NCBI GenBank assembly: GCA_022842245.1
Contig: JALHPZ010000021.1
Coordinates: 1-64,000, forward strand
Origin: Gemmataceae bacterium
GTDB taxonomy: Bacteria; Planctomycetota; Planctomycetia; Gemmatales; Gemmataceae
Direction: 5' to 3'
Length of the DNA: 64,000 nt
Position numbers and translations under genes: made by a program. Each line of letters begins with the position of its first letter. Within the stretch, counting starts at the first letter, position 1. Shown piece by piece: positions 26,493-34,256 of this stretch. The notes below the pieces were generated by a model. It was not told where the DNA came from. It was given only the letters and a program-made list of their open reading frames with translations, and did not search any database.

Positions 26493-27523
26493 AAGCCCGC
26501 ATTGTGCTTGGCATTCTCGTTGTCTCATTCGCCGCGCTCGCGCTGATTCCATCGCGGCCGGAACCGACCGCGTTCGGCTGGGTGCCGGACGCGGAGCAGG
26601 TGCGCGCCGTCGCGGCGACGCTGCCGCAGCCGGACTTCGCGGCGACGCCGGCGTACCGGGACGTCTACGCCGGCCCGGACGATGTCTTCCTGTGGGACGC
26701 GGCGCGCAAGGTCTTGGGAAGACTCATCCCGCCGCGCGACCAGGGGAACGTCGGTTCGTGCGTCGCGTTCGCCACGGCGTCGGCGATCGAGCACCTGCTC
26801 TGCGTGCAGGCCGCCAACGGCGCGAACGAGGAGTACCGCGACCTCGCGCAGGAGATCATCTACGGCGGCTCGCGCGTGGAGATCGGCGGCGGCCGGATTC
26901 GCGGCGACGGCTCGGTCGGCGCATGGGCGGCGAAGTTCGTGGTGGAGTACGGCGTGCTGCCGCGGGGGCTGTTCGGCCGGTTCGACCTGCGCGCCTACGA
27001 CGTGCCGCGCTGCCGGGAGTACGGGCGCACCGGTGTGCCGGATGAACTGGAACCGGAAGTGCGCAAGCATCCGGTGAAGGCCGTGTCGAACGTGAAGACG
27101 TGGGACGAGGCACGGGCGGCGATCCGCAACGGCTACCCCGTCATCGTGTGCAGCAATCAGGGGTTCCGCCCGACGCGCGACGCCCACGGGTTCTGTACCC
27201 CCGGCGGCACCTGGTACCACTGCATGGCCCTCGTGGGCGTGCGCGGCGGCGACCGGCCCGGCGGCTTCCTGCTGAATTCGTGGGGCGAACGCTTCCACGC
27301 CGGCCCGACCGGCCTCGGCGATCCGTCGCCCGGCGGCTTCTGGGCCGACGCCCGCGTGCTGGACCGGATGCTGCGGCAGGGCGATAGCTGGGCGTTCAGC
27401 GGCGTGAAAGGGTTCCCGTCCCGGAAACTCGACTGGTACGCGGGCGCGAAGTCGTCAGGTCGTCAGGTCTTCAAGTCGTCAAGTCCCGAAAGGAGGATGC
27501 CATGCGTTCCGTTTTCGTTCTGA
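26489..27523 (+). CDS. Exported papain-like (C1) cysteine protease
   Basis: 344 residues from the ATG at 26489, which overlaps the preceding stop as ATGA. An N-terminal hydrophobic segment (residues 4-20) acts as signal or anchor. The catalytic set of the C1 papain family is complete: oxyanion Gln85, nucleophile Cys91 (RDQGNVGSCVAFATASA), His244 (WYHCMALVGV), Asn263 followed by Trp265 (LLNSWGERF). There is a pro-region-like stretch of about 60 residues before the catalytic domain. It lies in the terminase island and overlaps the next gene by 22 bp. Likely a periplasmic peptidase; whether it acts on host, prey or phage protein is unknown. Confidence 0.88.
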   Translation: MKARIVLGILVVSFAALALIPSRPEPTAFGWVPDAEQVRAVAATLPQPDFAATPAYRDVYAGPDDVFLWDAARKVLGRLIPPRDQGNVGSCVAFATASAIEHLLCVQAANGANEEYRDLAQEIIYGGSRVEIGGGRIRGDGSVGAWAAKFVVEYGVLPRGLFGRFDLRAYDVPRCREYGRTGVPDELEPEVRKHPVKAVSNVKTWDEARAAIRNGYPVIVCSNQGFRPTRDAHGFCTPGGTWYHCMALVGVRGGDRPGGFLLNSWGERFHAGPTGLGDPSPGGFWADARVLDRMLRQGDSWAFSGVKGFPSRKLDWYAGAKSSGRQVFKSSSPERRMPCVPFSF

Positions 27524-27885
27524 TCCTGATGTCGAACGCGGCCATCGCCGCCGAGCCGGACGCGGCACGGCTTCGCGCCAAGGCCGCCCTCGCGCTCGCA
27601 TTCGCGCCGCCGACGTACGCCGAACAGTACGCGAAGGCGATCCAGGAGAAGAAGCCGCTCGTCGTGTTCGTGGGTCGGCCGATTCAGCCCGTCGGCAGTT
27701 GCGTCTGCGTGGCGTGCGATTCGTTCGCCGACGTGAAGACCGAGGGCGTGGTCATCGGCCTGCCGGACGGCGGCGGCCTCCGCCGCGTGGATCTCCCCGG
27801 CGAACCGACGGCGGAGACGATCCAGACGACCATCGCGGCAGCGAAGCCGGATCGACGCTCGGCGCAACTTCCCACGCGAGAATGA
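27502..27885 (+). CDS. Small exported Cys-containing protein, possibly thioredoxin-like
   Basis: 127 residues with AGGAGG 6 nt before the ATG at 27502. Signal peptide at 1-17 (MRSVFVLILMSNAAIAA). The mature part KPLVVFVGRPIQPVGSCVCVACDSFAD resembles the first strand and active-site turn of a thioredoxin fold, with three cysteines (SCVCVAC), but the CxxC spacing is not standard, so redox activity is a guess. It overlaps the protease gene by 22 bp and ends the accessory island. Confidence 0.65.
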   Translation: MRSVFVLILMSNAAIAAEPDAARLRAKAALALAFAPPTYAEQYAKAIQEKKPLVVFVGRPIQPVGSCVCVACDSFADVKTEGVVIGLPDGGGLRRVDLPGEPTAETIQTTIAAAKPDRRSAQLPTRE

Positions 27886-27889
27886 GGAG

Positions 27890-27977
27890 TGGGGAAGCGA
27901 AGTCGAAAACCCGATACAATTTTCCGCGATCGGGTTTTCGTCTTCACTCCGCATTCCCCACTCCGCACTCCGCACTG
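27890..27977. repeat. Imperfect inverted repeat between island and aldo/keto reductase
   Basis: Left arm elements GAGTGGGGAAGCGAAGTCG and AAAACCCGAT, right arm ATCGGGTTTT and CGTCTTCACTCCGC, then ATTCCCCACTC and ACTCCGC heptamers. The inner AAAACCCGAT/ATCGGGTTTT stem could end transcripts of the island. Confidence 0.7.
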
Positions 27978-27987
27978 GATTTCTCCC

Positions 27988-28902
27988 ATGTCGATCGCCA
28001 CGCGGCCCCTCGGCAAGACCGGCGTGAACGTCTCGCTGCTCTGCATCGGCGGCTGGCATATTGGCCAGCCCGCCATCACCGACGATGCGTCGATCCGCCT
28101 GATGCACACCGCCATGGACGAGGGGATCACCTTCTTCGACAACGCGTGGGACTATCACTGGGGACGCAGCGAGGAGTTGATGGGGAAGGCGCTCGCGGAA
28201 GGCGGCCGGCGCGAGAAGGTGTTCCTGATGACGAAGAACTGCGGCCGCGACGCCGAGACGAGCCGGCAGCACCTCGAAGACAGCCTGCGCCGCCTGAAGA
28301 CCGATTGCATCGACCTCTGGCAGTTCCACGAGATCAACTACGACAACGACCCGGACTGGATCCTCGAGCGCGGCGCGCTCGCCTTCGCGCTCCAGGCGAA
28401 AAAGGAGGGGAAGATCCGCTTCATCGGCTACACGGGGCACAAGTCGCCGCACATCCTGGCGAAGATGCTGCCGCTGTACGACTGGGACACCTGCGAACTG
28501 CCCATTAACGTCTGCGACCACTTTTACCGGAGCTTCGCGAAGGAACTGCTGCCGGAACTGCTGTTGCGGAAGATCGGACCGATCGGCATCAAGAGCCTTG
28601 GCGGCGGGAACCTGGAGTTGGGCGGCGTATTCGTGAAGAACAGCGTCTGCACGCCCCGGGAGGCGATCCGGTACGCGCTCTCGCAGCCGATCAGTTCGCT
28701 GGTGGTCGGCATCGACTCGATGGAGATCCTGAAGCAGGACGTGGAGATCGCGAAATCGTTCTCGCCATTGGAAGGGGCGGAGCTGGAGGCGCTGTTGGCC
28801 AAGGTGAAACCGGTCGCGGGCGACGGACGCTACGAGTACTTCAAGAGCATGCAGACCTACGACGGTCCGTACCACCGCGAGCAGCACGGTTTCGCGGTGT
28901 GA
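27988..28902 (+). CDS. Aldo/keto reductase
   Basis: 304 residues from the ATG at 27988; the upstream part of the frame is repeat DNA. NAD(P)H-dependent (beta/alpha)8 oxidoreductase reducing carbonyls. The family's catalytic tetrad is visible: Asp and Tyr in FFDNAWDYHWG near 51-58, Lys in FLMTKNCG near 80, and His in LWQFHEIN near 115. The substrate cannot be told; relatives in planctomycetes often have Tat signals, which this one lacks. It is a single gene, ahead of the kinase pair on the same strand (73 bp). Confidence 0.9.
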   Translation: MSIATRPLGKTGVNVSLLCIGGWHIGQPAITDDASIRLMHTAMDEGITFFDNAWDYHWGRSEELMGKALAEGGRREKVFLMTKNCGRDAETSRQHLEDSLRRLKTDCIDLWQFHEINYDNDPDWILERGALAFALQAKKEGKIRFIGYTGHKSPHILAKMLPLYDWDTCELPINVCDHFYRSFAKELLPELLLRKIGPIGIKSLGGGNLELGGVFVKNSVCTPREAIRYALSQPISSLVVGIDSMEILKQDVEIAKSFSPLEGAELEALLAKVKPVAGDGRYEYFKSMQTYDGPYHREQHGFAV

Positions 28903-28975
28903 AGCCCGTGCGAATCCGGTGGAGTTTTGCCCGTTTGCGCGGTATGTTGTCCGGATACCGCCAACGGGTCAATCG

Positions 28976-30280
28976 ATGAACGGACGCCGACCGGAGAACG
29001 CACCGCCGGATGTGGACACGCGTACGCAGGTCCAGGCCGACGTACCCGCGCCGGCGACCCGCGACCTTTCGGCCGACCCGACCGCCGTCAGCCCCGCGCT
29101 GCCGGTACCCGGCGGCGTGCCGGGGTTCCCCTTCTTTTCGCCGCCCCAGGCCTCGGACGAAATCGGCCGCTTCGGCGACTTCCGCGTCTTCGCCAAACTC
29201 GGCGAGGGCGGCATGGGCTACGTCTTCCGCGCCGAGGACCAGGTGCTGAAGCGCACGGTGGCGCTGAAGGTGATGCGCCTGGAGATCGCCCAGAAGCCGC
29301 TGGCGGCCGAGCGCTTCCTGCGCGAGGCGCGCGCCGCGGCCGGCCTCAAGAGCGATCACATCATCACCATCTACCAGGTGGGGCAGGTCAACGGCGTGCC
29401 CTACCTCGCCTCGGAATTCCTCGAAGGTACGAACCTCGATGACTGGATGAAGAGGCAATCCCGCGCCGTGCCGCTGGCGCAGGCGCTGCGGATCGCGCGG
29501 GATACGCTCCGCGGCCTCGCGAGCGCGCACGAAAAAGGCCTCATCCACCGCGACATCAAGCCCGCAAACCTCTGGCTCGAAAAGGGCACCGCGCGCATCA
29601 AGCTGTTGGACTTCGGCCTGACGCGCAGCGCCGACGGCGACATGCGGCTCACCGCCGACGGCGCCGTCGTCGGCACGCCGGCCTACATGTCCCCCGAACA
29701 GGCCGCCGGCAAACCGGTCGACGTCCGCTCGGACCTGTTCAGCGTCGGCACCGTGCTCTACACGCTGCTCTCCGGACGGAACCCGTTCAGCCGCGGCGAG
29801 GTGCTCGAGACACTGCGCGCGGTTTGCTTCGAAGCGCTCCCGCCGGTGACCGGCGTTCGCACGGACGTGACCCCGGAGTTCGCGACTTACCTCGAGCGAC
29901 TGCTGGCGAAGGAACCGGATCGACGCCCGGCGAACGCCAAGGAGGCCCTGCGCGAGCTGGTGGCGATCGAGAAGGCGCGGCAGTCGGCCGCCAAGCCGGC
30001 GGCGTTCACGGCCGTGATGCCCGCGCTGGAAATGATGGCGCCCCCGGCCGCGGCGGCCCCGGCTCCTCCCGCCGCCCCCAAGGACTGGCAGGAGCTGACG
30101 AACAGCGAAGGCATCGTGGTGAAGCCGAAGCCGCCCCCCTCCGCCAAGACGCAGAGTTACCGCAATTTGCCCGCCGACTCGCCGGAGACCAAGACCCGCG
30201 GAACGACGATGATGATCGCGGCGGGCGTCGTCATGATCGTGGTCGCGGCGGTCGTCTTCGCCCTGATACTCTCGAAGTGA
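28976..30280 (+). CDS. Tail-anchored Ser/Thr protein kinase (PknB type)
   Basis: 434 residues from the ATG at 28976. The kinase domain occupies about 68-335: glycine loop LGEGGMG at 75-81, Lys98 in VALKVM, catalytic HRDIKPANLW at 191-200, DFG at 212-214, and the activation segment VVGTPAYMSPEQ. The N-terminal 65 residues are Pro/Thr-rich with a conserved-looking GVPGFPFFSPPQASDEIG stretch that is also present in the next kinase. After a Pro/Ala-rich linker the protein ends in a membrane helix (about 411-433), leaving no sensor domain outside, so activation must come from partners. It is 40 bp upstream of a paralogue with an external repeat domain; both may act together. Confidence 0.93.
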   Translation: MNGRRPENAPPDVDTRTQVQADVPAPATRDLSADPTAVSPALPVPGGVPGFPFFSPPQASDEIGRFGDFRVFAKLGEGGMGYVFRAEDQVLKRTVALKVMRLEIAQKPLAAERFLREARAAAGLKSDHIITIYQVGQVNGVPYLASEFLEGTNLDDWMKRQSRAVPLAQALRIARDTLRGLASAHEKGLIHRDIKPANLWLEKGTARIKLLDFGLTRSADGDMRLTADGAVVGTPAYMSPEQAAGKPVDVRSDLFSVGTVLYTLLSGRNPFSRGEVLETLRAVCFEALPPVTGVRTDVTPEFATYLERLLAKEPDRRPANAKEALRELVAIEKARQSAAKPAAFTAVMPALEMMAPPAAAAPAPPAAPKDWQELTNSEGIVVKPKPPPSAKTQSYRNLPADSPETKTRGTTMMIAAGVVMIVVAAVVFALILSK

Positions 30281-30320
30281 ATCGAAGTGACCGGCGTTCG
30301 ATGCCGAAGGAAACCGACCG

Positions 30321-33300
30321 ATGGCCGATCGCCGACCCGATTCCCCTGCGCCCACCCCGCCCGATGCCACGCGCGAGCAGACGTCGCCGCCGCAGACGCA
30401 CGACTTCTCGATCGACCGCACCAACCCCTCGTTCGGGTCGGTCCCCTCGGTCGGCGTGCCCGGCTTCCCGTTCCTCACGCTCCCGCAAGCCCCCGACGAG
30501 ATCGGCCGGCTTGGCGATTACCGCATCCTCGGCAAGCTCGGCGAAGGGGGCATGGGCTTCGTCTTCCGCGCCGAAGAGACGGCGCTGCGCCGGCCGGTCG
30601 CGCTGAAGGTCATGCGCCCGGAAGTGGCTGCGAAGGCGCAGGCCGCGGACCGCTTCCTGCGCGAGGGCCGCGCCGCCGCGGCGCTCAAGAGCGATCACAT
30701 CATCACCATCTACCGCGCCGATTCCGCCAACGGCGTCCCGTACCTCGCGATGGAGTTCCTCGAAGGGCTGCCCCTCGACGCCTGGATGAAGCGGCAGACC
30801 AAACCCGTGCCGCTGCCGCACGCCCTGCGCATCGTGAAGGACACGCTCCGCGGCCTCGCCACTGCGCACGAGAAGGGCCTCATCCACCGCGACGTCAAAC
30901 CCGCCAACCTCTGGATCGAGAAGGGGAACTCGCGCATCAAGTTGCTGGACTTCGGACTGACGCGCAGCAACGACGCCGACATGCAGCTGACGCAGGAAGG
31001 CGCCGTCGTCGGCACCCCCGCGTACATGGCACCCGAGCAGGCGTCCGGCAAGCCGGTCGACCCCCGCGCAGACCTGTTCAGCGTCGGCGTGCTTCTCTAC
31101 CACCTCCTCGCCGGCAAGAACCCCTTCGCCCGCAAGAGCCTGATGGAGACGCTCGGCGCGATCGGCTACGAAGTGCAGCCGCCGTTGGTCTCGGTGCGGC
31201 CCGACGTGCCGAAGGAGTATTCGGATTTTGCGGACCGGCTGCTGGCGAAGCTGCCCGAAGGCCGCCCGGCGCACGCCAAGGCGGCGCTGGCGGAACTGGT
31301 GGCGATCGAGAAGCGGGTGCAGGACGGCGGCCAGACGCTCGCGCACCCGGTCGTCGCCGTTCCCGTGCCCTACGCGGCCCCGCAGGTCTGGGGCGAACTC
31401 GACTTCGACGCCGCGCCGACGGAACGCTCCGCGATCGCGCGGTCCGGCGTCGCCCCGCCCCCTGCCGCCCGAAAAGACCGCTCCGCGCTCTACTACGGCG
31501 TCGGATTCGTGATGTTCCTCGTCGCGCTAGTCGCGCTCACGCTGGCCTTCACCGGCGGCGGGAAAACCAATCCCGGCACCGGCTCGCCCGACAGCGCGAA
31601 GGTCAACGAACCGAAGAAGGACGCGAAATCGTCGACCGGCGTGGGAAAGAAGGCCACGACGAAACCGCCGATGGACCCCGATCGCAAGGCCGCGGAGTTC
31701 GTGCTGTTGAACGGCGGCATGGTGACCATCGGCAACCGACGGTACGAGCCGAAGGATGTGGACTCGCTGCCGGCCGAGCCGTTCAAGTGCGTGGCGATCG
31801 AACTGCCCGCGCGGGAACTGTCCGACGCCGAGGCGCAGTGGCTCTTCGAAGCGGACGGGTTGAAGGCCCTGAACTTCAACGCTTCCCTGACGGAAACGAA
31901 TCTCGCGAGGCTGGTGAAACTCCCCGCCGCCCGCTCGATCACGAGCCTTCAGGTCAACGCGTCCGAACTGACCGACGCCGGACTGCGGCTGTTCCGCGAA
32001 TTTCCCCTTTTACATGATCTCGCGTTGCACAACTTTCGGAACTCCGGTGCCGGTTTCAAGGACTGGTCCGGATGGGAGTTGGCCTCCCTCAACCTCCGCA
32101 CGCAGGCCGGCTTCGCCGACGACAACCTGAAGTTCCTCAAGGATATGCCGAAGCTTGGCAACATCACCTTGGCCGGCCCCGCCGTGACCGACAATGGCGT
32201 TCGCCACCTCCAGGGTGTGTCGACCATGCAGGACGTGAACCTGTACTTCACCAGGGTCACGGACGCCGGCATCGCCGCGCTTGAATCGCTGCCGAACATC
32301 GAGTACTTGCGGGTGCAATCCGAAGGGTCGCCCACCGTCACCCGCGAGTGCCTGACGAGCGCGGCGAAGATGAAGAAACTCCGGTGCCTCGTCCTCGACG
32401 TGCCCCTGCGGGACGCGGACATCCCGCTGCTCGTGATCCACGACAACTTGGGCGAAATCGTAATGAATTGCCAAAGCCCCGAATTCACCGATGCCGGGCT
32501 GACAGCCCTGACGGGGCTGAAATCGTTGAATTCACTCGGGCTGAACGGCACTCGCGCCACGCCGGATGGCGTGCGGAAGTTCAAGGCCGCCCGGCCCACC
32601 GTGAATCTGCTTGGCGATCTGCTCGCGCTCGCCGACCCCGACCGCGCGGCGGCGGAGTTCGTGCTGGCGCGCGGCGGGTCCGTCGATCTCGTCGGCGGCG
32701 GGACCGTGCGCGATGCCGCGAGCCTGCCGAAAGACCCGTTCAAGATCATCGGCGTCAATGCGGCGACGGAAACCGCTGCGATCATGGACGCCGACCTTGA
32801 CCGCTTCCGCGACCTAACCGACCTGCGCGACCTCTATATCAAGGGCCCGTTCACCGATGCCGGCGCGGCGAAGATCGCCACGTATCGCGCGGTGGGGTCG
32901 TTGCGCGCTCTGAACCTGGGCTCGCCAGAGCTGACCGACGCCGCGTGCGCGGACCTCGCGAAATGCCGGGCGCTCACACGGTTGGACCTCCTGAGCCTCA
33001 AACAATTCACTGGCCGCGGACTCGCTCACCTCAAAGACTCCAACATCGCATGGCTCGCGATGATCGCGTGCCAGGGCATTCAGCCGGCGGAACTCGCGAA
33101 CCTCGCCGGCCTCCCGAAACTGACCGAACTCCACATCCAGCACACGACTCTCTCGGACGACGCCCTCCGCCACGTCGGTTCCCTAAAGGAACTGAAGAGC
33201 TTTGGCCTCTACTTGATCCAAGGTCTCACCGATGATGGCGCGAAGCACTTGGAAGCGATGAAATCGCTCGAGTCGCTCAACATTGAACTGACGCCGTTCG

Positions 33301-34049
33301 GTGCCACGGCCTTCGAATCGTTCGCGAAGCTTCCGAACCTGAAAACGCTTGGCGCGAACAATTCCAAACACTTCACACCCGCGGCGGCGAAGGCGATCGC
33401 GAAGGCCCCGGCGCTGGCCATGATCGCCCTCGAAGCCTCGAATCTCGACGACGAAGGACTGACGGCGCTCGTCGAATGCAAGACGCTCAAGACCTTGCAT
33501 GCCCGCCAGTCGAAGGTCACCGCCGCCGGCGTGGCGGCGTTCCGCAAGGCGCGGCCGGACGTGGCGCTGGCCAGCGACTTCCCGGAAGACAACGACCGCA
33601 AGGCCGCCGAGACGATCCTCGCGCTCGGCTCGCTCGTCGTCGCCCGCGTCGATGGCGTCGAGAAACCCCTCCGCAACGTCGACGAGTTCGCCGGCAAGCC
33701 GATCGAAGTGGTGAGCGTGAACACCAACCGGAACAAGTTCGTGAACGACGACACGCTGGAATGCCTGCGCGGCCTGAAGCACCTCACGAGCGCCCAGCTG
33801 ACGAACTGCGCCGCCGGCGACCGGGCGCTCGAGTGCCTGAAGGAGTCGACGAAGCTCGAAACGCTGATCCTCTACAACTCGAAGATCACCGACAAGGGGC
33901 TGGAATCGCTGGCGGGCCTGTCGAACCTGAAGAACCTGAACATCACGCAACTGCCCAACTTGTCCGAGGCGGCGGTGAAGGCGCTGGCCGCGAAGATCCC
34001 GCAGTGCCGCATCGCCTGGAACGGCGGCTCGATCGAACCGACGAAGTGA
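30321..34049 (+). CDS. Ser/Thr protein kinase with three external leucine-rich-repeat modules
   Basis: 1242 residues. Kinase domain at about 66-330 (GEGGMG 74-79, Lys96, HRDVKPANLW near 189, DFG near 210, GTPAYMAPEQ). A membrane helix lies at about 390-411 and the remaining 830 residues should be outside the cytoplasm. That part contains three modules, each opened by the same header: DPDRKAAEFVLLNGG near 452, DPDRAAAEFVLARGG near 772 and DNDRKAAETILALGS near 1090. Each header leads into RI-like/cysteine-containing-type leucine-rich repeats (LTDAGLRLFREFPLLHDLAL, FTDAGLTALTGLKSLNSLGL, ITDKGLESLAGLSNLKNLNI). Modules 1 and 2 are about 320 residues; module 3 is half that length. The kinase is a close paralogue of the upstream gene, suggesting duplication followed by capture of a sensor. 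Confidence 0.92.
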   Translation: MADRRPDSPAPTPPDATREQTSPPQTHDFSIDRTNPSFGSVPSVGVPGFPFLTLPQAPDEIGRLGDYRILGKLGEGGMGFVFRAEETALRRPVALKVMRPEVAAKAQAADRFLREGRAAAALKSDHIITIYRADSANGVPYLAMEFLEGLPLDAWMKRQTKPVPLPHALRIVKDTLRGLATAHEKGLIHRDVKPANLWIEKGNSRIKLLDFGLTRSNDADMQLTQEGAVVGTPAYMAPEQASGKPVDPRADLFSVGVLLYHLLAGKNPFARKSLMETLGAIGYEVQPPLVSVRPDVPKEYSDFADRLLAKLPEGRPAHAKAALAELVAIEKRVQDGGQTLAHPVVAVPVPYAAPQVWGELDFDAAPTERSAIARSGVAPPPAARKDRSALYYGVGFVMFLVALVALTLAFTGGGKTNPGTGSPDSAKVNEPKKDAKSSTGVGKKATTKPPMDPDRKAAEFVLLNGGMVTIGNRRYEPKDVDSLPAEPFKCVAIELPARELSDAEAQWLFEADGLKALNFNASLTETNLARLVKLPAARSITSLQVNASELTDAGLRLFREFPLLHDLALHNFRNSGAGFKDWSGWELASLNLRTQAGFADDNLKFLKDMPKLGNITLAGPAVTDNGVRHLQGVSTMQDVNLYFTRVTDAGIAALESLPNIEYLRVQSEGSPTVTRECLTSAAKMKKLRCLVLDVPLRDADIPLLVIHDNLGEIVMNCQSPEFTDAGLTALTGLKSLNSLGLNGTRATPDGVRKFKAARPTVNLLGDLLALADPDRAAAEFVLARGGSVDLVGGGTVRDAASLPKDPFKIIGVNAATETAAIMDADLDRFRDLTDLRDLYIKGPFTDAGAAKIATYRAVGSLRALNLGSPELTDAACADLAKCRALTRLDLLSLKQFTGRGLAHLKDSNIAWLAMIACQGIQPAELANLAGLPKLTELHIQHTTLSDDALRHVGSLKELKSFGLYLIQGLTDDGAKHLEAMKSLESLNIELTPFGATAFESFAKLPNLKTLGANNSKHFTPAAAKAIAKAPALAMIALEASNLDDEGLTALVECKTLKTLHARQSKVTAAGVAAFRKARPDVALASDFPEDNDRKAAETILALGSLVVARVDGVEKPLRNVDEFAGKPIEVVSVNTNRNKFVNDDTLECLRGLKHLTSAQLTNCAAGDRALECLKESTKLETLILYNSKITDKGLESLAGLSNLKNLNITQLPNLSEAAVKALAAKIPQCRIAWNGGSIEPTK

Positions 34050-34053
34050 GGTC

Positions 34054-34242
34054 GGGCGAGCCAGGCCGCGTGAGCGGCCGGGTTGGTCGCGTCGAGCCGA
34101 CACCCGGCGGCTGACGCCGCTCGGCTCGCCGGTCACGGCGTGGCGTCCGGCGAATCCGGCGAGCCGGGCCGCGTCAGCGGCCGGGTTGCGTTGGCGAGCC
34201 GACACCGGACACCGGACGCCTTACGGCGTTCGGCTCGCCGGG
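34054..34242. repeat. Two-unit repeat block between convergent genes
   Basis: Unit A (GGCGAGCCAGGCCGCGTGAG..., 34054-34085) recurs at 34158-34190, and unit B (GAGCCGACACCCGGCGGCTG..., 34094-34132) recurs at 34196-34242 with changes. Each unit is itself hairpin-forming (GGCCGC/GCGGCC; GGCGAGCC/GGCTCGCC). It fills the 207-bp gap between the kinase and ccsA stops and could work as a bidirectional terminator. Confidence 0.85.
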
Positions 34243-34256
34243 TTTCCACCCAACCA

